From Vibrio sp. ED004 (GTDB lineage Bacteria; Pseudomonadota; Gammaproteobacteria; Enterobacterales; Vibrionaceae), in NCBI RefSeq assembly GCF_023206395.1, contig NZ_CP066150.1:124001-188000 (forward strand): a DNA stretch of 64,000 bases. The letters are read 5' to 3'. The notes beneath the pieces are model-generated. The model did no database searches. It was not told the DNA's origin and saw nothing but the letters and a program-made list of their open reading frames with translations. Every line of letters begins with the position of its first letter. Position 1 is the first letter of the stretch. Position numbers and translations under genes: made by a program. Shown here one piece after another: positions 9,425 through 16,941 of this stretch.

Positions 9425-10819
9425 CTACGCGTTTTGAGCCGCTAAGTGCATTTTCTTAGCGTGGCGAATCTTCTTCTCTTCCGCTACCGCTACAAATAGC
9501 AGTAACACGATACAAATCGCAGCTGAGGTATCGAGTGCAGCGAACGTTCCTTTCCAACCCGTTAAGCCGAAAATAGGCGTTCCGTCTGCAATCATACCTA
9601 GGCCTAGTTTGGCAAAGCTGTCACCAATTAAGTAAGCAAATGTGCCTTTCACACCATCCGCAACGCTGATTGCTTTCTTAGGCACGAAACCTACCGCAGC
9701 AACACCAATCAGCAGCTGAGGACCAAACACTAGGAAGCCAAGCACGAATAGTGATGCGAGGTACATAAATTCACTCGTTGCATGCTGGTAAAACTCTAGA
9801 GAAACAATGATCAGAGCTAGCGATACACAAGCAACCAAAGCACGGCGTCCGTTAGCAAGGTCTGACAGATAACCTCACATTAGCGTGCCGACTAGTGCGC
9901 CAACTTCAAACAGCGTGAAGCCTGAAATAGCCGTTTCTTTTGATAGACCTAGCTCTTGATACGCATAAACGGTAGACCATTGATCGATACCGATACGAAC
10001 AATGTATAAGAAGATATTCGCGAAGCAGAGCAACCAGATAACTTTGTTTTTCAGAATGTATTCAACAAAGATCTCTTTCTTGGTCATTTGGTTCTCTTCA
10101 GCGGCTGTATCTTCTTCGCTGACTTCTTCACCAAACAATTCTTCAACCGTACCCAAGCCGTAGGCTTCTGGAGAGTCATTACCAAAGCGCATACCAATAA
10201 AGCCAACCACAATCGCGATGATCGATGGGAACACGAACATACCGATCACGTTACCGTCAAATAGGTAGTTTGCACCGAACAGCGCAACGCCAGCAGCACC
10301 TGCACCACCTACATTATGCGACATATTCCAAAGGCCTAAATATGAGCCACGCTTGTTACGAGGTGTCCATTTGGTGATGGTCGAGTAACTTGATGGCCCA
10401 CCGGTACTTTGGAAGAAACCACTTAACGCATAGAAGGCAACCATCATGAATAAGCTAGCGCTACCGCCGCCCATACTGAAGCTGAAGCCCAACATGGCAA
10501 TACCAGAAAGAACAAGCATGAATGGCAGGAACTGCTTAGTGTTTTTACCATCGGCATAATAGGAAACGACGGTTTTACCTATACCGTAAGTGATAGAGAA
10601 ACCCAGACCAATAAGACCTAGATCCGTCATCGATAACCCATAAGTAGAAATCATGTCGTTTTGCGCGACATTGAAGTTCTTACGAATCAGATACATGGTT
10701 AGATAACCAATGAACACGACTAGGTAAGATTGTAGGAATGGTTTAAACCACATTTTTCTTCTAGTTTCGACCGGAAGATCCAGCGTCGGTTTTCGAACCT
10801 GGTCTAGGAACTTTAACAT
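9425..10819 (-). pseudogene. uhpT: Hexose-phosphate antiporter UhpT with a nonsense codon
   Basis: Organophosphate:phosphate antiporter importing glucose-6-P and related sugars; also the known uptake route for fosfomycin in enterics. Full length would be 464 residues, the usual size. Family marks are [41 protein letters not shown] and the C-terminal [19 protein letters not shown]. The frame is uninterrupted except for TGA at 9875-9877, in the context [19 protein letters not shown]. coli UhpT has Trp here ([14 protein letters not shown]), so one G-to-A change (TGG to TGA) explains it. The truncated product would lack the last third (about four helices). First gene of the block, with its own UhpA/CRP-type promoter. 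Confidence 0.93.
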
Positions 10820-10930
10820 TGTGAACTCTCTTATTATTTATGAGGTCTGCACGGCATAATTGCGGCCATGCATTGTTTGTTATTTGACAGGAAAATAATA
10901 AGGAGTCTAAAAATCGACCGCATGAGAGAG

Positions 10931-10960
10931 GGTCTTAGAATAACTAGGAAAAATTCTTAG
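10931..10960 (-). promoter_or_regulatory. UhpA-type box upstream of uhpT
   Basis: On the uhpT strand, CTAAGA appears twice, 22 bp apart, around TTTTTCCTAG. The element matches the one before manA in nearly all conserved positions and lies 112 bases upstream of the start. UhpA binding is inferred from family knowledge. Confidence 0.72.
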
Positions 10961-10982
10961 TTCAGAATTGGGAGTCAAGAAA

Positions 10983-11000
10983 GCGTGAACAGCATCACTT
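10983..11000. promoter_or_regulatory. CRP-type site upstream of uhpT
   Basis: GTGA-ACAGCA-TCAC (close to TGTGA-N6-TCACA) starts 25 bases beyond the UhpA-type box. E. coli uhpT likewise has CRP bound upstream of UhpA. Confidence 0.65.
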
Positions 11001-11185
11001 TGTTTACGGTGTGTTATGGATTGATATTACGATAACAAAATTATCGACTGTCAACGCTAACGGACCAATTTAAACACTCTCGCTGAAACACTTCGCAACA
11101 AATAAAACACTGTTCATAATTTTCTTCTGACAATGCCTTGATAAAATTTTTGCTCTTTATTTATACATCTTTTAGGGCCGAACTT

Positions 11186-11965
11186 ATGAACTCGTTGACT
11201 AAAGCATCACTGACTGCTGCTATTTCTCTTCCTCTACTTGCAGGGTGTGTAACGCCTGGTGAAGATGATCCAAACGCAAGCACTAAACAAGGTGCAGTGG
11301 GTGGTGCTCTGTTGGGTTTAACATTGGGCGCGCTAACAGGTGAGGCGGATTTAGCTGTCCAAGGGGCAGTCGTTGGTGGTTTGGCTGGAGGTGTTGCAGG
11401 GGCAAGTAACGACATTCAGAACAACCGTGAAAACATCCGTCATGACAGCCGTAACGAAGCCATTGCACAAACTGGTGGCACACAAGCAGTAAGCCCAGCG
11501 AGCACTGAAACAACTCAGCAGAACTGGCAAGAGCTTAATAACTTCATTGGCGAGTGGAACGTTACTATTCGTAATCATGTTGATACCAACAGCAATATCG
11601 GCAGCCTTCAAGCAACGGGCAATCTAGCGAGTATCAGCCAAGCCAACATAAATATTGGAAACCAACAGGGCGTTGAACTCTCTGCACAGTTTTCTTATAC
11701 GGCAGAGCAAGGTTACCAACTGGATGTCATGAATGACGCGACTGATGTGACGGTTAACTTCGCAGGTGAACATCAACCACAAGCGAATCGTTACAACTTC
11801 TACCCAACCAACATTCAAGACATCATTTACCAAGACGTGAACAGTGCTGATGTTCGCCTAGAACTGGCGATGGTGAGTGAGAAGCTATGGATTATCGACA
11901 GCTACGCATACATCGATGGTTCTGAGAAGAAGCTACAATCTATCCGCTTCAATAAAGCGAGCTAA
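11186..11965 (+). CDS. Glycine-zipper lipoprotein
   Basis: 259 residues from the ATG at 11186, which has a TAGGG spacer upstream; an in-frame ATG at 11138 would put 16 residues before the signal peptide and is unlikely. The signal peptide ends in LLAGC (lipobox). Residues about 38-75 form a Gly-rich, Ala-rich double helix (GAVGGALLGLTLGAL...GAVVGGLAGGVAG), a glycine-zipper pattern that may insert in a membrane. The C-terminal 130 residues are beta-rich (FIGEWNVTIRN...), lipocalin-like in feel but not recognised. Likely envelope protein of unknown role, monocistronic. Confidence 0.8.
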   Translation: MNSLTKASLTAAISLPLLAGCVTPGEDDPNASTKQGAVGGALLGLTLGALTGEADLAVQGAVVGGLAGGVAGASNDIQNNRENIRHDSRNEAIAQTGGTQAVSPASTETTQQNWQELNNFIGEWNVTIRNHVDTNSNIGSLQATGNLASISQANINIGNQQGVELSAQFSYTAEQGYQLDVMNDATDVTVNFAGEHQPQANRYNFYPTNIQDIIYQDVNSADVRLELAMVSEKLWIIDSYAYIDGSEKKLQSIRFNKAS

Positions 11966-12054
11966 TAGAGTGATATAACAAAGCTAGCACAACCACAGTG
12001 CCAACATTACTATCAATGTTGAGCAATGGTTTAGCGCTGGCTTTGAACATGGTG

Positions 12055-12118
12055 CCCTATTCTTGGCAACAAAGGCTATAGCACTTATTTCCTGTAGCCT
12101 GTGCTGCCAAGAATAGGG
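12055..12118. repeat. Long stem-loop between two convergent genes
   Basis: Outer arms CCCTATTCTTGGCA and TGCCAAGAATAGGG are perfect 14-bp complements enclosing 36 bases, in which GGCTA (12074-12078) and TAGCC (12095-12099) pair again. A run of A (plus) follows at 12120-12126. It may act as a terminator for the convergent genes, or be a small palindromic repeat unit. Confidence 0.75.
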
Positions 12119-12128
12119 ATAAAAAACC

Positions 12129-12467
12129 TTACAAACGCTTACCGCTGCCGTCTTCCCACATCACTTCACACTCTTCTTTGATGGCAGCTTTTAACAACTC
12201 TACCAGTGGAAACGCTCGGCTACCGATATTAACAGGCGCTTCAGCAACCTCTTCTTCATTATCGTCATCAACATTCTCTTGCTCTACCTGCTTGCTCTGC
12301 TCAGAGGCGATCGCAGCACGTAAATTATTCAAAGCTTGAGGTACCTCAGAAGCATCAATGGCTCCAGGGATCGTGCCACTATGTCCGAGCATTTTAATAA
12401 ACTGCAAACCAACCTCACCAAACATAGTGACGCTAGCGTGAGCCTTGCAACTAAACGTAATTAACAT
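12129..12467 (-). CDS. DUF1840 family protein
   Basis: 112 residues. The start MLITFSCKAHASVTMFG, the middle LGHSGTIPGAI and the C-terminal PLVELLKAAIKEECEVMWE are characteristic of DUF1840, a small conserved family of gamma- and betaproteobacteria without assigned function. Residues about 60-80 are a Glu/Asp/Gln-rich linker. AGAGAGGTTC precedes the ATG as a ribosome-binding site. It stands alone. Confidence 0.85.
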   Translation of the reverse strand: MLITFSCKAHASVTMFGEVGLQFIKMLGHSGTIPGAIDASEVPQALNNLRAAIASEQSKQVEQENVDDDNEEEVAEAPVNIGSRAFPLVELLKAAIKEECEVMWEDGSGKRL

Positions 12468-12749
12468 AATGAACCTCTCTCAATTTTGGTTATCTGCAAA
12501 CTATGTTGAGTAACACACTGGAAAGCAAGTAGATAATGGTAAAACCGTATCTTCGAACTTGAATCTTGATAGTTCCATCTTCGAATAAGTTTGTACCGTC
12601 AGTGATACACGTCACCATTTATTATCGGTTGAATAGTCTTTCATATGAAAGCTTGATAGTAGTCACACTAAATAGAGATCAAAGCCTCCGCATAGCTTAT
12701 TATTTAATCTACTATTAACACCATTATCAAAAACTTTGGCACAAATCAC

Positions 12750-13973
12750 ATGAAAAGGCTCGTCGGCAGACACCTAGAAGAAATGGCGGACATACGATCG
12801 ACCCGCAAACAAAAAATTGTCCACTCCTTTTCAATGACTGCCGCTACGTTATTCATTTTCTATACTTGGGCTTACTTCCAAGGCCAACACTATACGCTGT
12901 CAGCTTTCGAATTGTGCTTTGCCATTATTGCCATCTCTAACGCATTTTACGTAAGAAAAGTCTCCAATCCTGAGTATTCCGAATTAATTCTGAGTGGTGT
13001 TCTTCTAGTTCAGGGCATCATCCTATTCTTGTACAGTTATGCTATTCCCGACAGAATACTTTGGCTCTACCCGATCTTAGCTGCTGTCATATTCATTAAC
13101 GATTTCAGAATTGGCGTTATCTTGAGCACCTCATTTTGCGTGTTTATCAGTACATTGATTACTGCAATGCCTAACAACTTTTCTTTGCCATTTAACAGTA
13201 CACACAGGTTTATCCTTAGCTTATTTACCATGAGCTTGGTGTGCCATACATCCGCCTATTACTACACAAAAGCCGTCAGTTATATCCAACGCCTTTATCA
13301 AGAAGGCATTGAAGATCTGGCCTATAGAGATCAACTAACAGGCTTGGCAAACCGTTGGAGCTTTGAACGCTGGGCGACAGAAAAGTTAGCGACTGTGGAT
13401 AGTGAGCGATCACTTACCGCATTGGTCTTTTTGGATATTGATGACTTCAAAGGTATTAACGACAGCTACGGGCACGACGTCGGAGACAGTGTCTTACAGC
13501 ATTTTGCTAATCGCTTGAGTAACAACATTCGAACCAGAGACAGAAAAAGTCACGAATACGATTATTCCATTGCGCGTTTTGCCGGAGACGAATTTGTTCT
13601 TATGCTCTACGATATTCCTACTCGTAAAGATCTAGATGGTATTCTCGATAGGATTTGCAGGCTGTTCGAAAGCGGTTGCCAAACAAACGAAAGAATCAAG
13701 GAATTGACGCTAAGTGTTGGGGTTTCTTTATATCCGCAAGATGCGACAGAATTGCATGAGTTAACAAGGTGTGCAGATAAAGCCATGTATGTTGCTAAGC
13801 ACTCAGGGAAGGATCGATATGCTTATTATCATGACAACCCAGTATCGACATTGATAGAAGAACTACCGGCGAACCTAGCTGGCTCAGAATCGGATTCTTC
13901 TGAACTTGGAAATTGTCTTGAAACGAAAGTGGAAGGAAACAATGTAACGCTGTTAAAAACACGTCAACGCTAG
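12750..13973 (+). CDS. Membrane-bound diguanylate cyclase (GGDEF, AGDEF variant)
   Basis: 407 residues. Six to seven hydrophobic segments span residues 25-180, followed by a GGDEF domain starting at YRDQLTGLANRWSFE. It carries the metal-binding LDIDDFKGINDSYGHDVGD and the signature FAGDEFV, i.e. AGDEF in place of GGDEF; this variant is known to be active in some cyclases. No RxxD product-inhibition site is visible in the expected place before the signature. No EAL domain. Predicted to make cyclic di-GMP in response to a signal sensed in or at the membrane. The start ATG lacks an obvious strong ribosome-binding site. Confidence 0.88.
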   Translation: MKRLVGRHLEEMADIRSTRKQKIVHSFSMTAATLFIFYTWAYFQGQHYTLSAFELCFAIIAISNAFYVRKVSNPEYSELILSGVLLVQGIILFLYSYAIPDRILWLYPILAAVIFINDFRIGVILSTSFCVFISTLITAMPNNFSLPFNSTHRFILSLFTMSLVCHTSAYYYTKAVSYIQRLYQEGIEDLAYRDQLTGLANRWSFERWATEKLATVDSERSLTALVFLDIDDFKGINDSYGHDVGDSVLQHFANRLSNNIRTRDRKSHEYDYSIARFAGDEFVLMLYDIPTRKDLDGILDRICRLFESGCQTNERIKELTLSVGVSLYPQDATELHELTRCADKAMYVAKHSGKDRYAYYHDNPVSTLIEELPANLAGSESDSSELGNCLETKVEGNNVTLLKTRQR

Positions 13974-13998
13974 CCTGCCATACAACTCAGCGGCGATG

Positions 13999-14280
13999 TT
14001 AACCTGCAATGTACATAAGCCAAAGGCTTACTAACCCAATCACAATAATCCATACAACTTGTCGGGTACGGTCCGAGTTAATACGCTTGGGCCTAGATAC
14101 TGGTTTAAAGGCGACTTGCTTATCTGAATGCATAAAAGCCGCTTCCACCTCGCGCTTTTTCCCCCGTCGCTTGACGGCATTATTCGCTACTTCAGTAAAA
14201 CGCTGACCTTGCTCCGTTGTAAAATCATTATCAAAGCCCATTCGACCGTGCCTTTCGCCATGTTTTTGTTGTACTGCCAT
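13999..14280 (-). CDS. Small C-terminally anchored membrane protein, unrecognised
   Basis: 93 residues. The first 70 are hydrophilic and basic, the last 18 (VVWIIVIGLVSLWLMYIAG) form one membrane helix at the very C-terminus, giving a tail-anchored topology. A strong ribosome-binding site (AAGGAGG, 7 bases before the ATG) supports expression. I recognise no family. It lies convergent to the diguanylate cyclase, 25 bases from its stop. Confidence 0.65.
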   Translation of the reverse strand: MAVQQKHGERHGRMGFDNDFTTEQGQRFTEVANNAVKRRGKKREVEAAFMHSDKQVAFKPVSRPKRINSDRTRQVVWIIVIGLVSLWLMYIAG

Positions 14281-14437
14281 AGCGGCCTCCTTGGCGATCT
14301 AATCTATATTGAGTATAGACTTAATTTCATATTGTTACCTGTTCAAGATTTTCGAATAAGACACTCAACGCTGTGCCATCTTCTTTCTCAATCAAATTAC
14401 ATAAACTACAGCTATTCAAGTTTATGAGGGTTTCAAA

Positions 14438-15310
14438 ATGACGAATGTAAGAGCAGTTGATCATGTGATTACGGCACATGCCACCTCAGATGGTGATGGT
14501 GTCAAAATCCAACGAATCGCTGGTTTTAATTACGCGCGTTTCTCTCCATTTTTGATGATTGATGAACTTAAGTCGGATGAAAGCAAAGACTATGTTGGCG
14601 GCTTTCCTCCGCATCCTCACCGCGGGATAGAAACGCTCACTTACATGCTCCAGGGCCACTTTCAACACAAAGACCATATGGGAAATGTTGGAGAGCTACG
14701 CAGCGGTGGCGCGCAATGGATGGCTGCAGGGCGTGGTGTTATTCACAGTGAAATGCCAATGATGGAAGAAGGTGCGCTGCATGGTTTTCAGATTTGGATA
14801 AACCAACCTGCGACACATAAAATGCAGCCAGCGCAATATCACGACTTCCAAAGTGAAAGCATCTCGGAGCATCAAGGTGAACAAAGTGGTTTGCTGAGAG
14901 TAATTGCTGGAGAGTTTGAGCTGCACGGCCAAGCTACCGGTGACTCAGAGGCTTTACGATCACAAGGTCCATTACAGAAAACAGGTGTACCATTAAGTGT
15001 TGCGGATTGGCGATCTCATTCTGGGCAAAAAATGACGTTAGGTACTAATGTTAATCACAATGCCATGACTTACGTGTACCGAGGCTGTATTAAGATCGGC
15101 GACAAAGTTATTAACCAAGGTCAACTTGCCCTGCTCACCAAAGCTGACTTGTTGTCTTTGGATAGCTTAGAAGATTCCGGTGTACTGATTTTTTCTGGCG
15201 AACCGATTAATGAGCCTGTTGTGCACTATGGCCCGTTTGTCATGAATTCGATGGAAGAGATTGAGCAAACCATTCAGGACTACAACAACGGTGTGTTTGA
15301 GACTTACTGA
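14438..15310 (+). CDS. Pirin family protein
   Basis: 290 residues with two cupin halves. The N-terminal half has the pirin metal ligands His59 and His61 (PPHPHRGIETLTYM), His103 and Glu105 (GRGVIHSEMP). Pirins are iron-binding bicupins; some act as quercetin 2,3-dioxygenases, some as regulators. The substrate here is unknown. It is preceded by a clear AGGG ribosome-binding site and closed by a terminator. Confidence 0.9.
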   Translation: MTNVRAVDHVITAHATSDGDGVKIQRIAGFNYARFSPFLMIDELKSDESKDYVGGFPPHPHRGIETLTYMLQGHFQHKDHMGNVGELRSGGAQWMAAGRGVIHSEMPMMEEGALHGFQIWINQPATHKMQPAQYHDFQSESISEHQGEQSGLLRVIAGEFELHGQATGDSEALRSQGPLQKTGVPLSVADWRSHSGQKMTLGTNVNHNAMTYVYRGCIKIGDKVINQGQLALLTKADLLSLDSLEDSGVLIFSGEPINEPVVHYGPFVMNSMEEIEQTIQDYNNGVFETY

Positions 15311-15435
15311 TATCTAGACTTAGCGCTTGTGCGTTGAAGATTGAAGATATTTTGCAACGAACAACGATTTGGTCATCCATTTGATGACTACAAAAACAAG
15401 TGACACTATCCACTGCCGGTTACTATCACTTACTT

Positions 15436-15462
15436 AACCACGCTCTTAGAGCGTGGTTTTTC
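15436..15462. terminator. Bidirectional terminator between pirin and ppnP
   Basis: AACCACGCTC-TTA-GAGCGTGGTT, a 10-bp perfect stem, is followed by TTTCTT on the plus strand; it serves the convergent pair. Confidence 0.88.
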
Positions 15463-15491
15463 TTATTAGACAGAAGCTAGTTTAAGGCTTC

Positions 15492-15773
15492 TTATAGGTA
15501 CTCACACAAGTAAGCTGTCGCTTCTTTTACCTGTAGGTCGAATGAAGAATCGCCCACCACGTCAAAAGACTCACCAGATTGGTATGTTGTCCAATCGTCA
15601 TCGCCAACACGCTTTACAATCAGAGCGCCTTTAACCACTGTCATCTTTTCAGGTGCAGCAGTACCGAACGTGTACTCACCAGCCGCCATTACACCAACAC
15701 TCACATCAGCACCAGACTGGTTAAACGCTAGCGACTTAACGCCACCTTCAAAATATGTATTTTCTTTAATCAT
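15492..15773 (-). CDS. ppnP: Pyrimidine/purine nucleoside phosphorylase PpnP
   Basis: 93-residue single cupin, the usual length. It matches E. coli PpnP (YaiE) in the layout EYTFxTAxPExMTVxxGAL and the end LQVxExTxYLCxYL. Known activity: phosphorolysis of many nucleosides to base plus ribose-1-phosphate. The ATG follows AAGGAAGT. Single gene, convergent with the pirin gene. Confidence 0.93.
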   Translation of the reverse strand: MIKENTYFEGGVKSLAFNQSGADVSVGVMAAGEYTFGTAAPEKMTVVKGALIVKRVGDDDWTTYQSGESFDVVGDSSFDLQVKEATAYLCEYL

Positions 15774-16079
15774 TGTACTTCCTTGTTATCTTCAAATTGC
15801 AATTACTGAGCTCACCGAGTAAGCCTGTGCGTAAATTTAGGTGATAATTGTTTTAACCAATTCGAGACGCTCCTACAAGAAATAAATACGCCTAGCTTAA
15901 GCATTTCTGGAATTCACTTTCATTGATAACGCAAATACTGGGGAGCAAGATTAAAAACACTAACGCAACCTAATTTATTAGAACATTCGATCCTGCTTCT
16001 AACTCTTATAACAACTTTTGCAAACTAAGGTTTTAGTTAATAGAATCAAAAGCAATATCAGTCGATAAATGAAGAGATA

Positions 16080-16544
16080 ATGGCAAAAAAGCCGACTAAA
16101 AGCAGAGATCTATTTGCCGCCTCGTTACTCTACGGCTTCCTATTAGCTGGCTTTATAATTGCCCTTACCGCTGGCTATTTTGCTTACCAAGCCCACCAGA
16201 AATCTGTCAGTCCAAGCAACGTCTATGGCACATGGATAGAGATTGCAGCTCCACCTTACAACACCGATATCCTAACGCTTTCAGAGAAAGGTGTGATGAT
16301 GAATCATCGTCTTATCACTACCTCATTTGATTTTGACGGTAAGATTGTCACGATCAACACAGGCTCTGGAACCACCGTTTACACCATCAGTGGCACCTAC
16401 GACTCGCCTCGCTTGAAGCGACTAGAACCAAGCGTACCATCTCAGCAGTTTGTTAAAGAAGGCTACGAAGATACTGCAACTGGTGATACCCATAGTATCA
16501 TGCAACAACGACGCGCTTCGTTAGCCGAGCAATTCAAAAGATAG
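16080..16544 (+). CDS. DUF2850 family membrane-anchored protein
   Basis: 154 residues with one N-terminal membrane helix (LLYGFLLAGFIIALTAGYFAY, residues about 16-37) and a periplasmic domain starting NVYGTWIEIAAPPYNTD, the mark of DUF2850, a family found mainly in Vibrionaceae. No function is assigned. The C-terminus is basic and polar. AGAGATA precedes the ATG. Confidence 0.85.
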   Translation: MAKKPTKSRDLFAASLLYGFLLAGFIIALTAGYFAYQAHQKSVSPSNVYGTWIEIAAPPYNTDILTLSEKGVMMNHRLITTSFDFDGKIVTINTGSGTTVYTISGTYDSPRLKRLEPSVPSQQFVKEGYEDTATGDTHSIMQQRRASLAEQFKR

Positions 16545-16941
16545 CCCTCTCTCTTTACTCTGAGCAACATTATTCATCAGCTTTAATCGTCGTTCTGTTC
16601 TTCTCGCCCAACAGACTTCACTTTGTGACACCGCTTCAATTCACCATATTTTCTTATAGTTTGTCGCACCTTTCCATAACTTCATGTCGTGAATTTTCAC
16701 TTATGAGATTTTCCTACTAAAGAGGATTTTATTTTATAAAACATGGACTCAGTCTCTCATTCATTAAGCAACAAAATTGTAACAAGATACAATTTTTTAG
16801 TTGTCCATCGAAAACGAATTTATTTTCAGTTATGAAATTAAAACTCTCTCGAATACTGACTGGGAAGCTCCTTCAAAACTGATTGGAGCCGTTTATGGGG
16901 CCATTTGGTTCTCGTAACCTTCAAGGAATGAGAGAAATAGT
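16545..16941 (+). other. Upstream region of the chitinase gene
   Basis: About 400 bases without a gene. It is AT-rich with A/T tracts from 16730 to 16860 and a short inverted pair near the start (GCTCCTTCAA at 16868 and TTGGAGC at 16882). AAGGAATGAGAG before the ATG holds the ribosome-binding site. I see no operator that I can name. Confidence 0.4.

Noticed and set aside
12055..12118. Integron attC-like (VCR) site
   Set aside because: It lacks the attC core sites and no integron cassettes surround it; a simple perfect stem fits better.
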